Assembly: GCF_005221325.1 (NCBI RefSeq)
Contig: NZ_CP039891.1
Span: 94,105-158,104 of the forward strand
Length of the DNA stretch: 64,000 bases
Source of the DNA: Agrobacterium tumefaciens
GTDB lineage: Bacteria > Pseudomonadota > Alphaproteobacteria > Rhizobiales > Rhizobiaceae
Direction of reading: 5' to 3'
Shown here: piece by piece, positions 8,243 to 17,371 of the stretch
Layout: each line of letters starts with the position of its first letter
How positions within the stretch are numbered: the stretch's first letter is position 1
Position numbers and translations under genes: made by a program
The notes under the pieces: model-generated
What the model was told of the DNA's origin: nothing
Databases searched by the model: none
The model's input: the letters and a program-made list of their open reading frames with translations, nothing else

Positions 8243-11200
8243 CTATTCCGCAGCGAGATGCACACTCGGTTCTGCACCCATCCCATGGTGGTTTTCCTTA
8301 AGCGAATCCTCCGACGGCTTTATCCGGAACCAAGCCACGTAGAGCGCCGGAAGAAACAGCAGGATCAGCACTGTGCCAACAGCTGTGCCGCCGATCAGCG
8401 TGTAGGCCATCGACCCCCAGAACACCGAATGGGTCAGAGGAATGAAGGCGAGAACCGCTGCAAGTGCTGTCAGAATGACTGGGCGCGTCCGCTGCACGGT
8501 CGCTTCGATAACGGCATGATAATCATCCAGGCCAGCAGCCTGATTGTCCTTGATCTGCTCGGTCAGGATGAGCGTGTTTCGCATCAGAATGCCGGCGAGT
8601 CCGATCAATCCGAGGATGGCATTGAAGCCGAACGGTTGATTGAACAGAAGCAAGGCTGGCACCGTCCCCGCAAGACCTAAAGGTGCCGTCAGCATAACCA
8701 TGGTCATGGTCGACAGGCTACGGACCTGAAGAATGATGACGATCAACATCGCCGCAATCATCATCGGGAATATCTTGACGAGTGCGGCGTTTGCCTTCAG
8801 CGATTCCTCAATGTTACCGCCCATCTCAATCCGATAGCCGACGGGGAGTGATGCGATCAGCGGCTGCAGCGCCTTCATCACCGCTTGCGAAACTTCCGGC
8901 GGTTGGGTTGCTTCGCTGATGTCAGACCGAATAGTAATTACGGATGTTCGGTCTCGGCGTTTCATGATCGGCTCTTCGAACCTGATTTCCGAATGGCCTA
9001 TCTGGTCAAGCGGAACTGCCTGTCCGTCGCGGCTGATCAGCGAGAAGTCCGAAAGTCTCGAAGGATCAAGACGGTTTTCGCCGCCGCTGCGTGCGACAAC
9101 AGGCACGTTGCGAATGTTTTCTCGAACCTGCGTAACCGAGACCCCGCTCAACAGCAATTGCATCTGCTGCGCAGCCTCAGCTGGCGATAGACCGATGAGG
9201 TTAAGTCGCTCCTGATCGGGGATGAAACGGACCACGGGCGTGCGATTGCCCCAATCACGGTTGGCCTGACGGACATCCGGAACGGTTTTCATGATGGCGA
9301 GAGCTTGTTCTGAAATCTCGTAGAGCTTTTCGGGATCTGGTCCCATGACACGAAACTCGACAGGGAACGGCGTATAAGGCCCGAATACGAGTTGTGTGAC
9401 GCGGACCGATGCCTCGGGCGCAAGGCCATTAGAAATTGCATCGCGCAGGCGGTGCTTCAACGCTTCGCGTCCCTCGGCATTTGGCGTCAGCGTGACGATT
9501 TTGGCGAATGCGGGATCCGGCAGCTCAGGAGCCATCGCGAAGAAAAAGCGCGGTGCACCCTGGCCGATATAGCTGGTAACGATATTGGACTCGGGCTGCT
9601 CTTGAAGCCACTTCTCCACTTTCTCGACGGTTCTTGTCGTGGTTTCGATACTGGTCCCTTCAGGCATGCGCACTTCGACAAGTACTTCCGGCCGGTCCGA
9701 AGCTGGAAAAAACTGCTGCTTGACGCTACCCATGCCGACGACTGAGGCTGCCATGATCACGACGACTGCCGCACAGGTTACGAATTTGTGGCGAACAGCA
9801 AACTTGATCACATTGCGAAGGCGCTGGTAATTCGGGGTGCCATAGATCGCGTCGTGGCCGCCGCTGACAGGTTTGATGTCGGGGAGCATTTTAACGCCGA
9901 GATAAGGCGTAAACACCACGGCGATGATCCAGGACACGATCAGAGCAAAGCCGACGACCCAGAAGATGTTACCCGCGTATTCGCCGGCCGTCGACCGCGC
10001 GAAGCCAACCGGCATAAGTCCAATGATTGTGACAAGCGTGCCCGAAAGCATCGGCGCTGCTGTGTGGCTCCAGGCGTAGGCGGCCGCCTTGATACGGTCC
10101 ATGCCTTCTTCCATCTTCACCACCATCACTTCAATGGCGATGATGGCGTCATCGACAAGAAGCCCGAGGGCGAGAATAAGCGCCCCGAGCGTGATGCGAT
10201 CGAAGAAGCGGCCTGTCTCCAACATAATCAGAAAGACAACAGCCAGTGTCAGCGGCACTGCAAGTGCCACGACGATGCCGACGCGCCAACCCAAAGCGAC
10301 CAGACTGACGAACAGCACCACACCGAGCGCCATGGCAAATTTCATCATGAACTCGCCGACGGCTTCCTGAATATTGACGGCCTGATCGCTGACCTTTGCC
10401 AGCGTCATACCCAGAGGCAGAGCCTGGCTGATCTTTGCAGATCGTTCCTCAAGCGCTTTGCCAAGCTCAAGGCCGTTCCAGCCTGATTGCATGACCGCAC
10501 CAAGCATGATTGTCGGCTCGCCATTATGGCGGATGACGTAGGTCGCAGGATCTTCATAGCCACGTTTGATTTCGGCAATGTCGGAAAGCTTCAAGGTCCG
10601 GCCACCCGCCACGATGGGGGTATCACCGATGGCCTGGATGCTGTTGTAAGCGCCATCGAAACGGATGAACACCTGGGGACCGCGCGTGTCGATGGACCCG
10701 GCTGGGGTCACCGTATTCTGGTTTTGAAGTGCCGAAGCGATATCCTGCGCAGAAACTCCGAGTGTCGCCAGTTTCTCAAACGAAAACTCGACGAAAATCT
10801 GCTCGGGCCTCTCACCCAGAATATTGATTTTTTTGACGCCCGGCACATGAAGAAGATCTTGCCGGATCGTCTCGGCCTGACGGACCAGATCACGCATCGG
10901 CATGCCCTTTGCTTTCAGGGCGTAAAGGCCGAAGCTGACGTCAGAATACTCATCGTTGACGAAGGGGCCAAAGACACCGGGCGGCAGGCTTCTGGCTTCG
11001 TCCCCTAGTTTCTTGCGCGCCTGATAGAACTCTTCCTCGACGGCACTGGCCGGTGTGCTGTCCTTGAGGGTAACCGTCAGGTAAGCGTATCCAGGACGCG
11101 TGGTCGTTTCCACCCTGTCATACCAGGTCAGTTCCTGAATACGTTTCTCCAACGGTTCGGCGACCAGCTCCTGCATCTCGCGCGCGGTCGCGCCCGGCCA

Positions 11201-11356
11201 TGCGGCCGTGACGGTTATCGTCTTGATGGTGAAGGATGGATCTTCCGCGCGTCCAAGGCTCATGAAAGCATAGACGCCTGCGGCAGCCAGAAGGACGATA
11301 AAGAACAGGGTGACGGCACGCTCGCGGACGGCGAGCGCAGACAGGTTAAAGCTCAT
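8243..11356 (-). CDS. RND multidrug efflux transporter, inner-membrane pump (AcrB family)
   Basis: A 1037-residue RND pump of full length with the usual 12 membrane helices and two large periplasmic loops. The N-terminus is 'SALAVRERAVTLFFIVLL'. The TM4 proton-relay motif appears in 'LGALILALGLLVDDAIIAIE' (two Asp residues), and the second half carries 'LIGLAGILMRNTLIL'. It uses proton motive force to export drugs or lipophilic compounds with the adaptor encoded just upstream; its start overlaps the adaptor's stop by four bases. No outer-membrane TolC-type channel is encoded nearby, so it must borrow one. Expression is probably controlled by the divergent TetR gene. Confidence 0.95.
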   Translation of the reverse strand: MSFNLSALAVRERAVTLFFIVLLAAAGVYAFMSLGRAEDPSFTIKTITVTAAWPGATAREMQELVAEPLEKRIQELTWYDRVETTTRPGYAYLTVTLKDSTPASAVEEEFYQARKKLGDEARSLPPGVFGPFVNDEYSDVSFGLYALKAKGMPMRDLVRQAETIRQDLLHVPGVKKINILGERPEQIFVEFSFEKLATLGVSAQDIASALQNQNTVTPAGSIDTRGPQVFIRFDGAYNSIQAIGDTPIVAGGRTLKLSDIAEIKRGYEDPATYVIRHNGEPTIMLGAVMQSGWNGLELGKALEERSAKISQALPLGMTLAKVSDQAVNIQEAVGEFMMKFAMALGVVLFVSLVALGWRVGIVVALAVPLTLAVVFLIMLETGRFFDRITLGALILALGLLVDDAIIAIEVMVVKMEEGMDRIKAAAYAWSHTAAPMLSGTLVTIIGLMPVGFARSTAGEYAGNIFWVVGFALIVSWIIAVVFTPYLGVKMLPDIKPVSGGHDAIYGTPNYQRLRNVIKFAVRHKFVTCAAVVVIMAASVVGMGSVKQQFFPASDRPEVLVEVRMPEGTSIETTTRTVEKVEKWLQEQPESNIVTSYIGQGAPRFFFAMAPELPDPAFAKIVTLTPNAEGREALKHRLRDAISNGLAPEASVRVTQLVFGPYTPFPVEFRVMGPDPEKLYEISEQALAIMKTVPDVRQANRDWGNRTPVVRFIPDQERLNLIGLSPAEAAQQMQLLLSGVSVTQVRENIRNVPVVARSGGENRLDPSRLSDFSLISRDGQAVPLDQIGHSEIRFEEPIMKRRDRTSVITIRSDISEATQPPEVSQAVMKALQPLIASLPVGYRIEMGGNIEESLKANAALVKIFPMMIAAMLIVIILQVRSLSTMTMVMLTAPLGLAGTVPALLLFNQPFGFNAILGLIGLAGILMRNTLILTEQIKDNQAAGLDDYHAVIEATVQRTRPVILTALAAVLAFIPLTHSVFWGSMAYTLIGGTAVGTVLILLFLPALYVAWFRIKPSEDSLKENHHGMGAEPSVHLAAE

Positions 11357-12459
11357 GACTTGTCCGCCTCTGCTTTTTCCACCGTTGTTCGAACGCTTGC
11401 ACCATCCGTCAAAAGGTGTGCTCCCAGCGCAATGATGTCTTCACCTGGCTTAACGCCGGATACGATGGCGTCCTCTTCACCCAAGCGTTCGACCTTGATC
11501 TCACGAAAATGTACAGTAGATGCTTGGCTATCAACGATCCAAACACCACTTCGGGTGCCGTCATCGATGATAGACCCGACAGGAACCTCGGCGTGAGACT
11601 GAGCATCCTGATTGGGTATCTTCACTGTTACCGTCGCGCCAAGAGGCGCGCTCGCTGCCGCACCTTCGAGCACCCAGCGCGCTTCATAGGTTCTTGTCCT
11701 TGGGTCGGCAGACGCAGAAATCTGACGAAGCACCGCTCTCGCCTCACCCTCGCGCCCGTAAACGGAGGCGTAAGCCGGGGCTCCCACTTCCGGGCGAATA
11801 TTTTCAGGCATGAAGACGAGGGCCTCGCGCGCGCCCGCTTTCGCCAGCCTGACAACGGTTTGTCCGGCAGCAACTACCTGCCCAGGCTCGCCGAGGGTTT
11901 CGACCACCGTACCGTCTACGTCTGCCAAAAGCTGTGAGTACGTCGCCTCATTCGCGGCGACATTGGCTTCAGCCTGAGCCGCGGACAGCTGGGCTGCGGC
12001 AGTATCGAGCGCCGCCTTTGATCGTTCATATTGCTGGGTCGATGCGGCATTGGTTTTAATCAGATTGGCAAAACGCTTCTCATCAGCCTGCGCTTGGACA
12101 AATGTCGCCTGGGCTGCAATGACGGCATTGCGCTTTGCCGTCAGCGCAAGCCGAAGGTCGGTTTCGTCAATTTGCATCAATGGCTGCCCCGCCTTGACCT
12201 CGTCTCCAATGTTGACGAAACGCGTGATGATCTTTCCAGGCACCCGGAATCCCAGGTCGCTTTGCACGCGCGCTGCGACCGTACCTGTCAAGCTGCGCGA
12301 GATGGAGTCGGGTGTTTTCGCCTGCGCTACGCTCACATAGGGAGCAATTGTGCGGGGGTCGGCGGTAGCGGAAACCTCTGCCGTTGGCCAGAGCCAGAAC
12401 GCTCCTGCGGCGGCCCCGGCGAGGAGCACGGCCGATAAAAGGACCATTTTTTTGTTCAC
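11353..12459 (-). CDS. RND efflux periplasmic adaptor (membrane fusion protein)
   Basis: A 368-residue HlyD/AcrA-type adaptor. It has an N-terminal membrane anchor or signal (VLLSAVLLAGAAAGAFWLW), a split lipoyl domain ('GDEVKAGQPLMQIDETDLRLAL' and 'DGTVVETLGEPGQVVAAGQ'), a coiled-coil hairpin rich in Ala/Gln between them, and C-terminal beta-barrel segments. It would bridge the RND pump to an outer-membrane channel. The GTG start at 12459 has AAGG 8 bases upstream; an in-frame ATG at 12447 is the alternative. First gene of a two-gene operon. Confidence 0.93.
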   Translation of the reverse strand: MNKKMVLLSAVLLAGAAAGAFWLWPTAEVSATADPRTIAPYVSVAQAKTPDSISRSLTGTVAARVQSDLGFRVPGKIITRFVNIGDEVKAGQPLMQIDETDLRLALTAKRNAVIAAQATFVQAQADEKRFANLIKTNAASTQQYERSKAALDTAAAQLSAAQAEANVAANEATYSQLLADVDGTVVETLGEPGQVVAAGQTVVRLAKAGAREALVFMPENIRPEVGAPAYASVYGREGEARAVLRQISASADPRTRTYEARWVLEGAAASAPLGATVTVKIPNQDAQSHAEVPVGSIIDDGTRSGVWIVDSQASTVHFREIKVERLGEEDAIVSGVKPGEDIIALGAHLLTDGASVRTTVEKAEADKS

Positions 12460-12492
12460 GAGCGCACCTTCTTGACGAAAGAGTTGAAACTG

Positions 12493-12514
12493 TTAGATTG
12501 CTTCTTAAATCTAA
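12493..12514. promoter_or_regulatory. Inverted repeat, probable TetR operator of the RND operon
   Basis: TTAGATT (12493-12499) and AATCTAA (12508-12514) form a perfect 7-base inverted repeat with an 8-base spacer. It is widened by CTGT and ACAG flanks. A third copy of AATCTAA lies at 12537-12543. The site is in the 95-base divergent region between the adaptor and the TetR gene, where an autoregulatory operator is expected. Confidence 0.7.
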
Positions 12515-12554
12515 AACAGTTATTGATGTCAACTGAAATCTAAGGGTCCATATC

Positions 12555-13139
12555 ATGAGAGTCAGTCGAGCCCAGGCAGAGGCCAATCGCGAGGCGGTCA
12601 TCAACGCCGCAAGTCGTCTCTTCAGAGAGAACGGATTTGATGGGATTGGTCTGAAAGACCTGATGAAAGGCGCTGGCCTTACGCAGGGCGGCTTCTACAA
12701 GCAGTTCAAATCGAAGGACGACCTTGCTGCACTTGCTTCACGGCGCGCGATGGAAAGCGCGACACGTCGATGGTCGTCCGTTGCTGCGGCGAGTTCAGAT
12801 CCTTTTCGGGCGTTCGTCGATTTTTATCTTTCCGCAGGCCACCGTGAAGAAACGAGCGACGGGTGCCCGTTGGTTGCACTTGGTTCAGACGCCGCGAGAC
12901 AAAGCCCAGAAGTTCGAGCACCATTCCAGGATGGGATTAAAGCCCACCTTCAGGTTCTTCAGGAATTGATGCCGAATGGGGGAAGCCCTGAAGCCAACGA
13001 GAAGGCAAAAGTCGCGCTAGCTCTGATGGTTGGCGCTGTCACGCTGTCACGGATCGTGACCGATCAAGACCTATCAACAAGCATGCTCGAAACTGCGGCC
13101 AAGGAGGTGATGCGACTAGCACACTCCAAAGAGGCATAA
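12555..13139 (+). CDS. TetR-family repressor
   Basis: A 194-residue protein. The N-terminal DNA-binding domain reads 'NREAVINAASRLFRENGFDGIGLKDLMKGAGLTQGGFYKQF', the form typical of TetR repressors next to efflux genes. The C-terminal ligand domain contains 'GCPLVALGSDAARQSPEVRAPF', shared with that group. It is divergent from the RND operon with a palindromic operator between, so it most likely represses both. The inducer is unknown. Confidence 0.92.
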   Translation: MRVSRAQAEANREAVINAASRLFRENGFDGIGLKDLMKGAGLTQGGFYKQFKSKDDLAALASRRAMESATRRWSSVAAASSDPFRAFVDFYLSAGHREETSDGCPLVALGSDAARQSPEVRAPFQDGIKAHLQVLQELMPNGGSPEANEKAKVALALMVGAVTLSRIVTDQDLSTSMLETAAKEVMRLAHSKEA

Positions 13140-13180
13140 GCGTACACATTTCTGCCTGTAAAACATTGTTTGGAGTCTCT

Positions 13181-14458
13181 ATGCGTCGTATCGTCATTAC
13201 CGGCATGGGTGCGGTAAGCCCACTCGGTGCCAGTGTTTCCAGTTCGTGGACCCGGCTTAAGGCCGGACGATCTGGTATTCGTCGTCTATCGGATGAGGTC
13301 GTTGGCGAACTACCTGCGAAGGTTGGCGGGGTCGTCCCGTCCATTTCGGAGGATGCGGAGGGCGGCTTTGATCCTGATCGCGTCCTGCCACCGAAAGATC
13401 AGCGTAAAATCGACCGATTCATTCTCTTTGCCCTTGCCGCAGCTGACGAAGCACTTGCGCAGGCGCGATGGAGACCAATTTCTGAAGAGGATCGTCTTCG
13501 GACGGCAACGATCATCGCGTCTGGGATCGGCGGCTTTCCGGCCATCACCGAAGCTGTACGTACTGTAGATCAAAAGGGGCCACGACGTCTTTCGCCGTTC
13601 ACCATTCCTTCTTTCCTCGTTAATCTAGCTGCCGGTCAAGTATCAATCCGCCACGGGTTGAAGGGGCCGCTGGGAGCGCCGGTGACAGCCTGTGCGGCAG
13701 GTGTTCAGGCAATTGGCGATGCCGCAAGGCTAGTTCATGCCGGCGAAGCTGACATCGCAGTTTGCGGCGGGACGGAAGCCTGCATGAACATCGTCAGCCT
13801 CGGCGGATTTGCGGCGGCAAGGTCGTTGTCTGCAGGGTTCAACGACACGCCCGAACTGGCATCGAGGCCGTTTGATATGCTTCGTGATGGGTTCGTCATG
13901 GGCGAGGGTGCAGGGGTTCTCGTCATCGAGTCCCTCAGTCATGCACTTGCACGCGGCGCCGAACCGTTGGCCGAACTGGTCGGTTACGGCACGACAGCGG
14001 ATGCTCATCACATTACGTCTGGCCCTGAGGACGGATCAGGTGCTGCGAGAGCTATGCAGATTGCGATAAAACAGGCTCGCATTTCTCCACAAGAGATCCA
14101 GCATTTGAATGCGCACGCGACATCAACGCCGGTGGGCGACCGAGGCGAAATCGAGGCTATAAAGTCTGTGTTTGGCAAAGGATCGAATGTGGCGGTGAGC
14201 GGCACGAAATCCGCGACCGGGCACCTACTTGGTGCGGCCGGCGGACTTGAAGCAATATTTGCAATCATGGCTCTGCGAGACCAGGTTGCACCGCCGACGC
14301 TGAACCTCAATGCACCAGATCCCGCCAGTGACGGAATCGACATCGTCGCAAAGGTGGCTCGACCTATACTCATGAACTACGCGATAACCAATGGATTTGG
14401 TTTTGGCGGCGTGAATGCCAGTGCCGTATTCAAGCGGTGGGCTGACAAAGCTTCATAG
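13181..14458 (+). CDS. fabF: Beta-ketoacyl-ACP synthase II (FabF family)
   Basis: A 425-residue condensing enzyme of normal FabF length. The start at ATG 13181 gives MRRIVITGMGAVSPLG, the standard N-terminus, with GGAG nearby. The catalytic triad is complete: Cys in 'VTACAAGVQAIGD', His in 'LNAHATSTPVGD', and Lys/His in 'SGTKSATGHLLGAAGG'. The C-terminus 'NGFGFGGVNASAVF' is conserved. It lies 41 bases after the TetR gene and points the same way. The housekeeping fabF normally sits in a fab cluster on the chromosome, so this isolated plasmid copy next to an efflux pump is probably specialised (modified lipid, secondary metabolite acyl chain, or bypass of FabF inhibitors). Confidence 0.93.
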   Translation: MRRIVITGMGAVSPLGASVSSSWTRLKAGRSGIRRLSDEVVGELPAKVGGVVPSISEDAEGGFDPDRVLPPKDQRKIDRFILFALAAADEALAQARWRPISEEDRLRTATIIASGIGGFPAITEAVRTVDQKGPRRLSPFTIPSFLVNLAAGQVSIRHGLKGPLGAPVTACAAGVQAIGDAARLVHAGEADIAVCGGTEACMNIVSLGGFAAARSLSAGFNDTPELASRPFDMLRDGFVMGEGAGVLVIESLSHALARGAEPLAELVGYGTTADAHHITSGPEDGSGAARAMQIAIKQARISPQEIQHLNAHATSTPVGDRGEIEAIKSVFGKGSNVAVSGTKSATGHLLGAAGGLEAIFAIMALRDQVAPPTLNLNAPDPASDGIDIVAKVARPILMNYAITNGFGFGGVNASAVFKRWADKAS

Positions 14459-14569
14459 GAACTCGGATTTATGGCACTGACGTGCGGCCAGTAAAGCCGC
14501 ATCCATATCAACATCGGCAAAGTGCCGACCGGTCACGCCGATGATGGGCGCAGGCAAAGGGAATTAACG

Positions 14570-14782
14570 ATGTGGAACCGCATCCTTGCGAAATTGAAGC
14601 TCTGGAGTGAAGCCCTCCTGGGGATCGACGATCTCCAAGGGGATCAGCTCGCGGGACTCCAACAGCGCGTCCGCCGACTTGAACAGGAAATGGAGAAGGT
14701 TTTGCCACCCGCAACCGCAGGAGACGCGTCTAAAATAGAACGGAAACTGTCTTTGGACAGACCGGATAATAAGCCTTGGTGA
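14570..14782 (+). CDS. Small coiled-coil protein of unknown function
   Basis: A 70-residue protein starting MWNRILAKLKLWSEALLG with a short amphipathic N-terminal helix. A predicted coiled coil follows (LAGLQQRVRRLEQEMEKV, heptads of Leu/Val/Met) and then a charged tail. AAAGGGAATTA precedes the ATG. It follows fabF by about 110 bases on the same strand. I recognise no family. An amphipathic helix plus coiled coil suggests a small membrane-associated or scaffold protein. Confidence 0.55.
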   Translation: MWNRILAKLKLWSEALLGIDDLQGDQLAGLQQRVRRLEQEMEKVLPPATAGDASKIERKLSLDRPDNKPW

Positions 14783-14810
14783 TCGGCGGCCGGGGTCGTG
14801 CGGTCGCACC

Positions 14811-15227
14811 TTAGCATAAGCGATCTAACGCCAGGGTGACGTCCTCAAGTGATCCGTTCTGTTCCAGTTTTCTCTTAATTCTAACGTCTATCTCGTCCAG
14901 GATTACGCGTGCTGATAGTAGCTTGCGGCGGCCCTCCGCGGCGAGCTCAAGAGTCTTCGCGCGGCGATCGCTGGGGTCATCGAGCGTCGTGATCAAGCCT
15001 AGCCTAAGAAGCGGTTTGATATTTGCAGATACCGTCGAGGGATCAAGACCGAGCGCTACACTAACGTCTGTGTTACGCGGGGACGGTATACGTTCTATGG
15101 CATCTAGCAATGCCATTTGTTCTCCCGTCATTCCAAGTTCACTCAGTCTCGAATTTACTTCCCGTGACAGGAGGCGTGCGAACCGCACCACGACAAAACA
15201 AAGATCTTTTTCAGGATTTGCGCCCAC
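14811..15227 (-). CDS. MarR-family transcriptional regulator
   Basis: A winged-helix regulator of 138 residues from the GTG at 15227 (GAGG five bases upstream). The frame is open to a GTG at 15311, but that would place the start within a near-palindrome. Seen: 'ELGMTGEQMALLDAIER', the recognition-helix segment 'LGLDPSTVSANIKPLLRLGLI' and the wing 'DDPSDRRAKTLELAAEGRR', all characteristic of MarR proteins. It is divergent from the MATE exporter and is its likely regulator. Confidence 0.85.
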   Translation of the reverse strand: MGANPEKDLCFVVVRFARLLSREVNSRLSELGMTGEQMALLDAIERIPSPRNTDVSVALGLDPSTVSANIKPLLRLGLITTLDDPSDRRAKTLELAAEGRRKLLSARVILDEIDVRIKRKLEQNGSLEDVTLALDRLC

Positions 15228-15792
15228 AGCAGCCTCGCGCCCTACGACCAAACGAGTAACATCAGTGTGAATTGTTAGCCGACTTATATTCCATCTACCA
15301 TCTAAAACCACGTCTTAAAACGTCTTTAACCGGCAAAGATTCTCGGTCTGATGCGGATTCAGCATCATACTTATTCTTACGTGAAAGGTCGTTACGCGGA
15401 TTGCCTGAAGCTATGGCGGTTGTCGATTCCTACCCCTCAAGGGCAGCTCTTGCATTTTGGCGATCGGCATCGCTCAAAAACCCGGGACACGCGACCTGAA
15501 TTGAGGTTTGCTGGCGATCCTGATCCATTAAATTAGCATATTCGCATCGGGTTGAGAGGTCTTCGTATTGCTCAAGACGGTCAAACAGCCCTGCTGCCTA
15601 CCGCCAAAGCATACCTTTTTAGACCCTATTCCAATTTTGTTTCTCTACTGGCTTTATGGCACAAATCTGCCTAACCCATTTTTTTGATTGCGTTCGACTT
15701 CTATAAATGGTTTAGACTCCGATATAAATCTAATTCACATATGCGTGTGGCTGATGAGCGTAGTTCCCACGGCCCCTTATGAAGGACAAACG
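15228..15792. promoter_or_regulatory. Divergent region between MarR and MATE genes
   Basis: About 565 bases without a convincing gene; short open frames here show no family features. The strand-neutral near-palindrome ACGTCTTAAAACGT at 15310-15323 (one mismatched pair) is a candidate MarR-type operator. The half ACGTCTT repeats as AACGTCTTT. The segment just before the MATE start is AT-rich, as expected for a promoter. Confidence 0.4.
15310..15323. promoter_or_regulatory. Near-perfect palindrome, candidate MarR operator
   Basis: ACGTCTTAAAACGT is a 14-base palindrome with a single mismatched pair. It lies upstream of the preferred MarR start, in the region shared with the divergent MATE gene. 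MarR proteins bind palindromes of about this size. Confidence 0.45.
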
Positions 15793-17190
15793 ATGGATCT
15801 GGCATCTCCTCGAAAAAGATCGCCCCAGGCGGGCGCTGCGCCCAAAGCCAAACTCGATATACTCGATGGCTCGATCACACCGACCCTGCTACGCTTGGCT
15901 CTGCCAACTGTCATCGTTCTCGTCGTCCAAACTGGCGTAGGCGTTGCTGAAACTTATTTCATAAGTTTCCTTGGCACTGAGGCGATGGCAGGGGTCACGC
16001 TTGTATTTCCTGTTCTCATGCTGATGCAGATGATGTCGAATGGCGGAATAGGTGGTGGCGTATCCTCCGCAGTAGCTCGCTCAATTGGCGCGAATCGTCG
16101 CTCCGACGCCGATGCGCTGGTTTGGCACTCGGTTGTTCTTGCAATTGTGTTTGGCTTGGCATTTTCTATCGCTGCAATTTTGTTTGGATCAATCCTTTAC
16201 CGCTCAATGGGAGCGACCGGATCAGCCCTATCTGCTGCTCTTACCTACTCTGGAATAACTTTCGCTGGTTCAATTCCTATCTGGATCACAGCATTGTTGT
16301 CTTCAGCACTCCGTGGTGCTGGAAATGTGAAGGTGCCTGCAATCGTCATCGTGCTCGGCGCGGTGATAATGCTAGCCCTATCTCCGCCACTGATTTTTGG
16401 CTGGGGCCCTATTCCGGCACTGGGCGTCGCTGGTGGCGGCATAGCCGTGGTTGCATATTATCTGATTGCAGCTATCGTGCTCGCATTGTATTTGAGATCG
16501 TCGCGCTCTCCGCTAAAGCTGAAGGCCGTTCCGCTCGAACGACGCCTGTTTAAAGACATTCTGGGCGTTGGGCTGCTTTCCGCAGTCGGAACCGTGCAGG
16601 TCAACCTCACGGTGACATTAGTCACAGCAGCGGTAGGTCATTTTGGAACGGATGCTATAGCGGGTTTTGGTATCGCATCACGCCTCGACTACCTTCAGAT
16701 CCCAATCATATTTGGGCTTGGAACGGCCATCGTCACCATGGTGGGCATCAATATGGGAGCCGGCCAGTTTGATCGGGCGCGCAAAATTTCTTGGATAGGT
16801 GCGGGTATAGCTTTCGGTATCACGCAGGCCATCGGCGTCGCCGCCGCATTGTTCCCACACATCTGGATGGCGTTGTTCACTTCAGATCCAGCGGTCAATC
16901 AAATGGGATCTCACTATTTGCAAATCGTGGCTCCCGCCTATGGGGCCGTAGGACTGGGGCTTGCACTCAATTTCGCGAGCCAGGGTACCGGTCGCGTTCT
17001 CCTACCAGTGCTTGCCGTGACCGTTAGGATGATTATCGCTGCGTTTGTGGGATGGTCGGCGGTCATCTGGTACGGCGCAAGCATGGGCATGTTGTTTCAG
17101 ATCGTGGCGCTCGGTGCAGTCGCGTACGGAGCACTCACAGCTGCCGCAGTCCTTCCAAAGCGAGTTTTCTCACTGAGGCGTAAGGACTGA
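15793..17190 (+). CDS. MATE family multidrug/cation exporter
   Basis: A 465-residue inner-membrane protein with about 12 helices in two similar halves. The start at 15793 has GAAGGAC eight bases upstream; an upstream ATG-like extension adds an unlikely hydrophilic N-terminus. Motifs 'ILDGSITPTLLRLALPTVI', 'ETYFISFLGTEAMAGVTLVFP' and 'NGGIGGGVSSAVARSIGANRR' are those of NorM/DinF-type MATE proteins, which export cationic drugs by sodium or proton antiport. It is divergent from a MarR gene, a common arrangement for inducible exporters. Substrate not predictable. Confidence 0.93.
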   Translation: MDLASPRKRSPQAGAAPKAKLDILDGSITPTLLRLALPTVIVLVVQTGVGVAETYFISFLGTEAMAGVTLVFPVLMLMQMMSNGGIGGGVSSAVARSIGANRRSDADALVWHSVVLAIVFGLAFSIAAILFGSILYRSMGATGSALSAALTYSGITFAGSIPIWITALLSSALRGAGNVKVPAIVIVLGAVIMLALSPPLIFGWGPIPALGVAGGGIAVVAYYLIAAIVLALYLRSSRSPLKLKAVPLERRLFKDILGVGLLSAVGTVQVNLTVTLVTAAVGHFGTDAIAGFGIASRLDYLQIPIIFGLGTAIVTMVGINMGAGQFDRARKISWIGAGIAFGITQAIGVAAALFPHIWMALFTSDPAVNQMGSHYLQIVAPAYGAVGLGLALNFASQGTGRVLLPVLAVTVRMIIAAFVGWSAVIWYGASMGMLFQIVALGAVAYGALTAAAVLPKRVFSLRRKD

Positions 17191-17371
17191 TGCGGCCACT
17201 AGCTCCGCGCGTCTTTATCAAATCCGACGCGCATCGTCAGCAAGGCAATGATCTATGGCGCGTGATCGCACACCGAGTGCCATATCGCGCTGATTCACCG
17301 AAGTGAACCAATAAGAACATAGCCGCGATAGATCGGGAATTGGTCGGTGGCGGCTTACAAGGAGCAAAGAG

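Noticed and set aside
9788..10486. Plus-strand open frame inside the RND pump gene
   Set aside because: Antisense shadow of a GC-rich membrane protein gene; charged, repetitive translation.
14798..14809. Inverted repeat GTGCG-GT-CGCAC between convergent genes as a terminator
   Set aside because: Two-base loop and no T-tract; too weak to claim.
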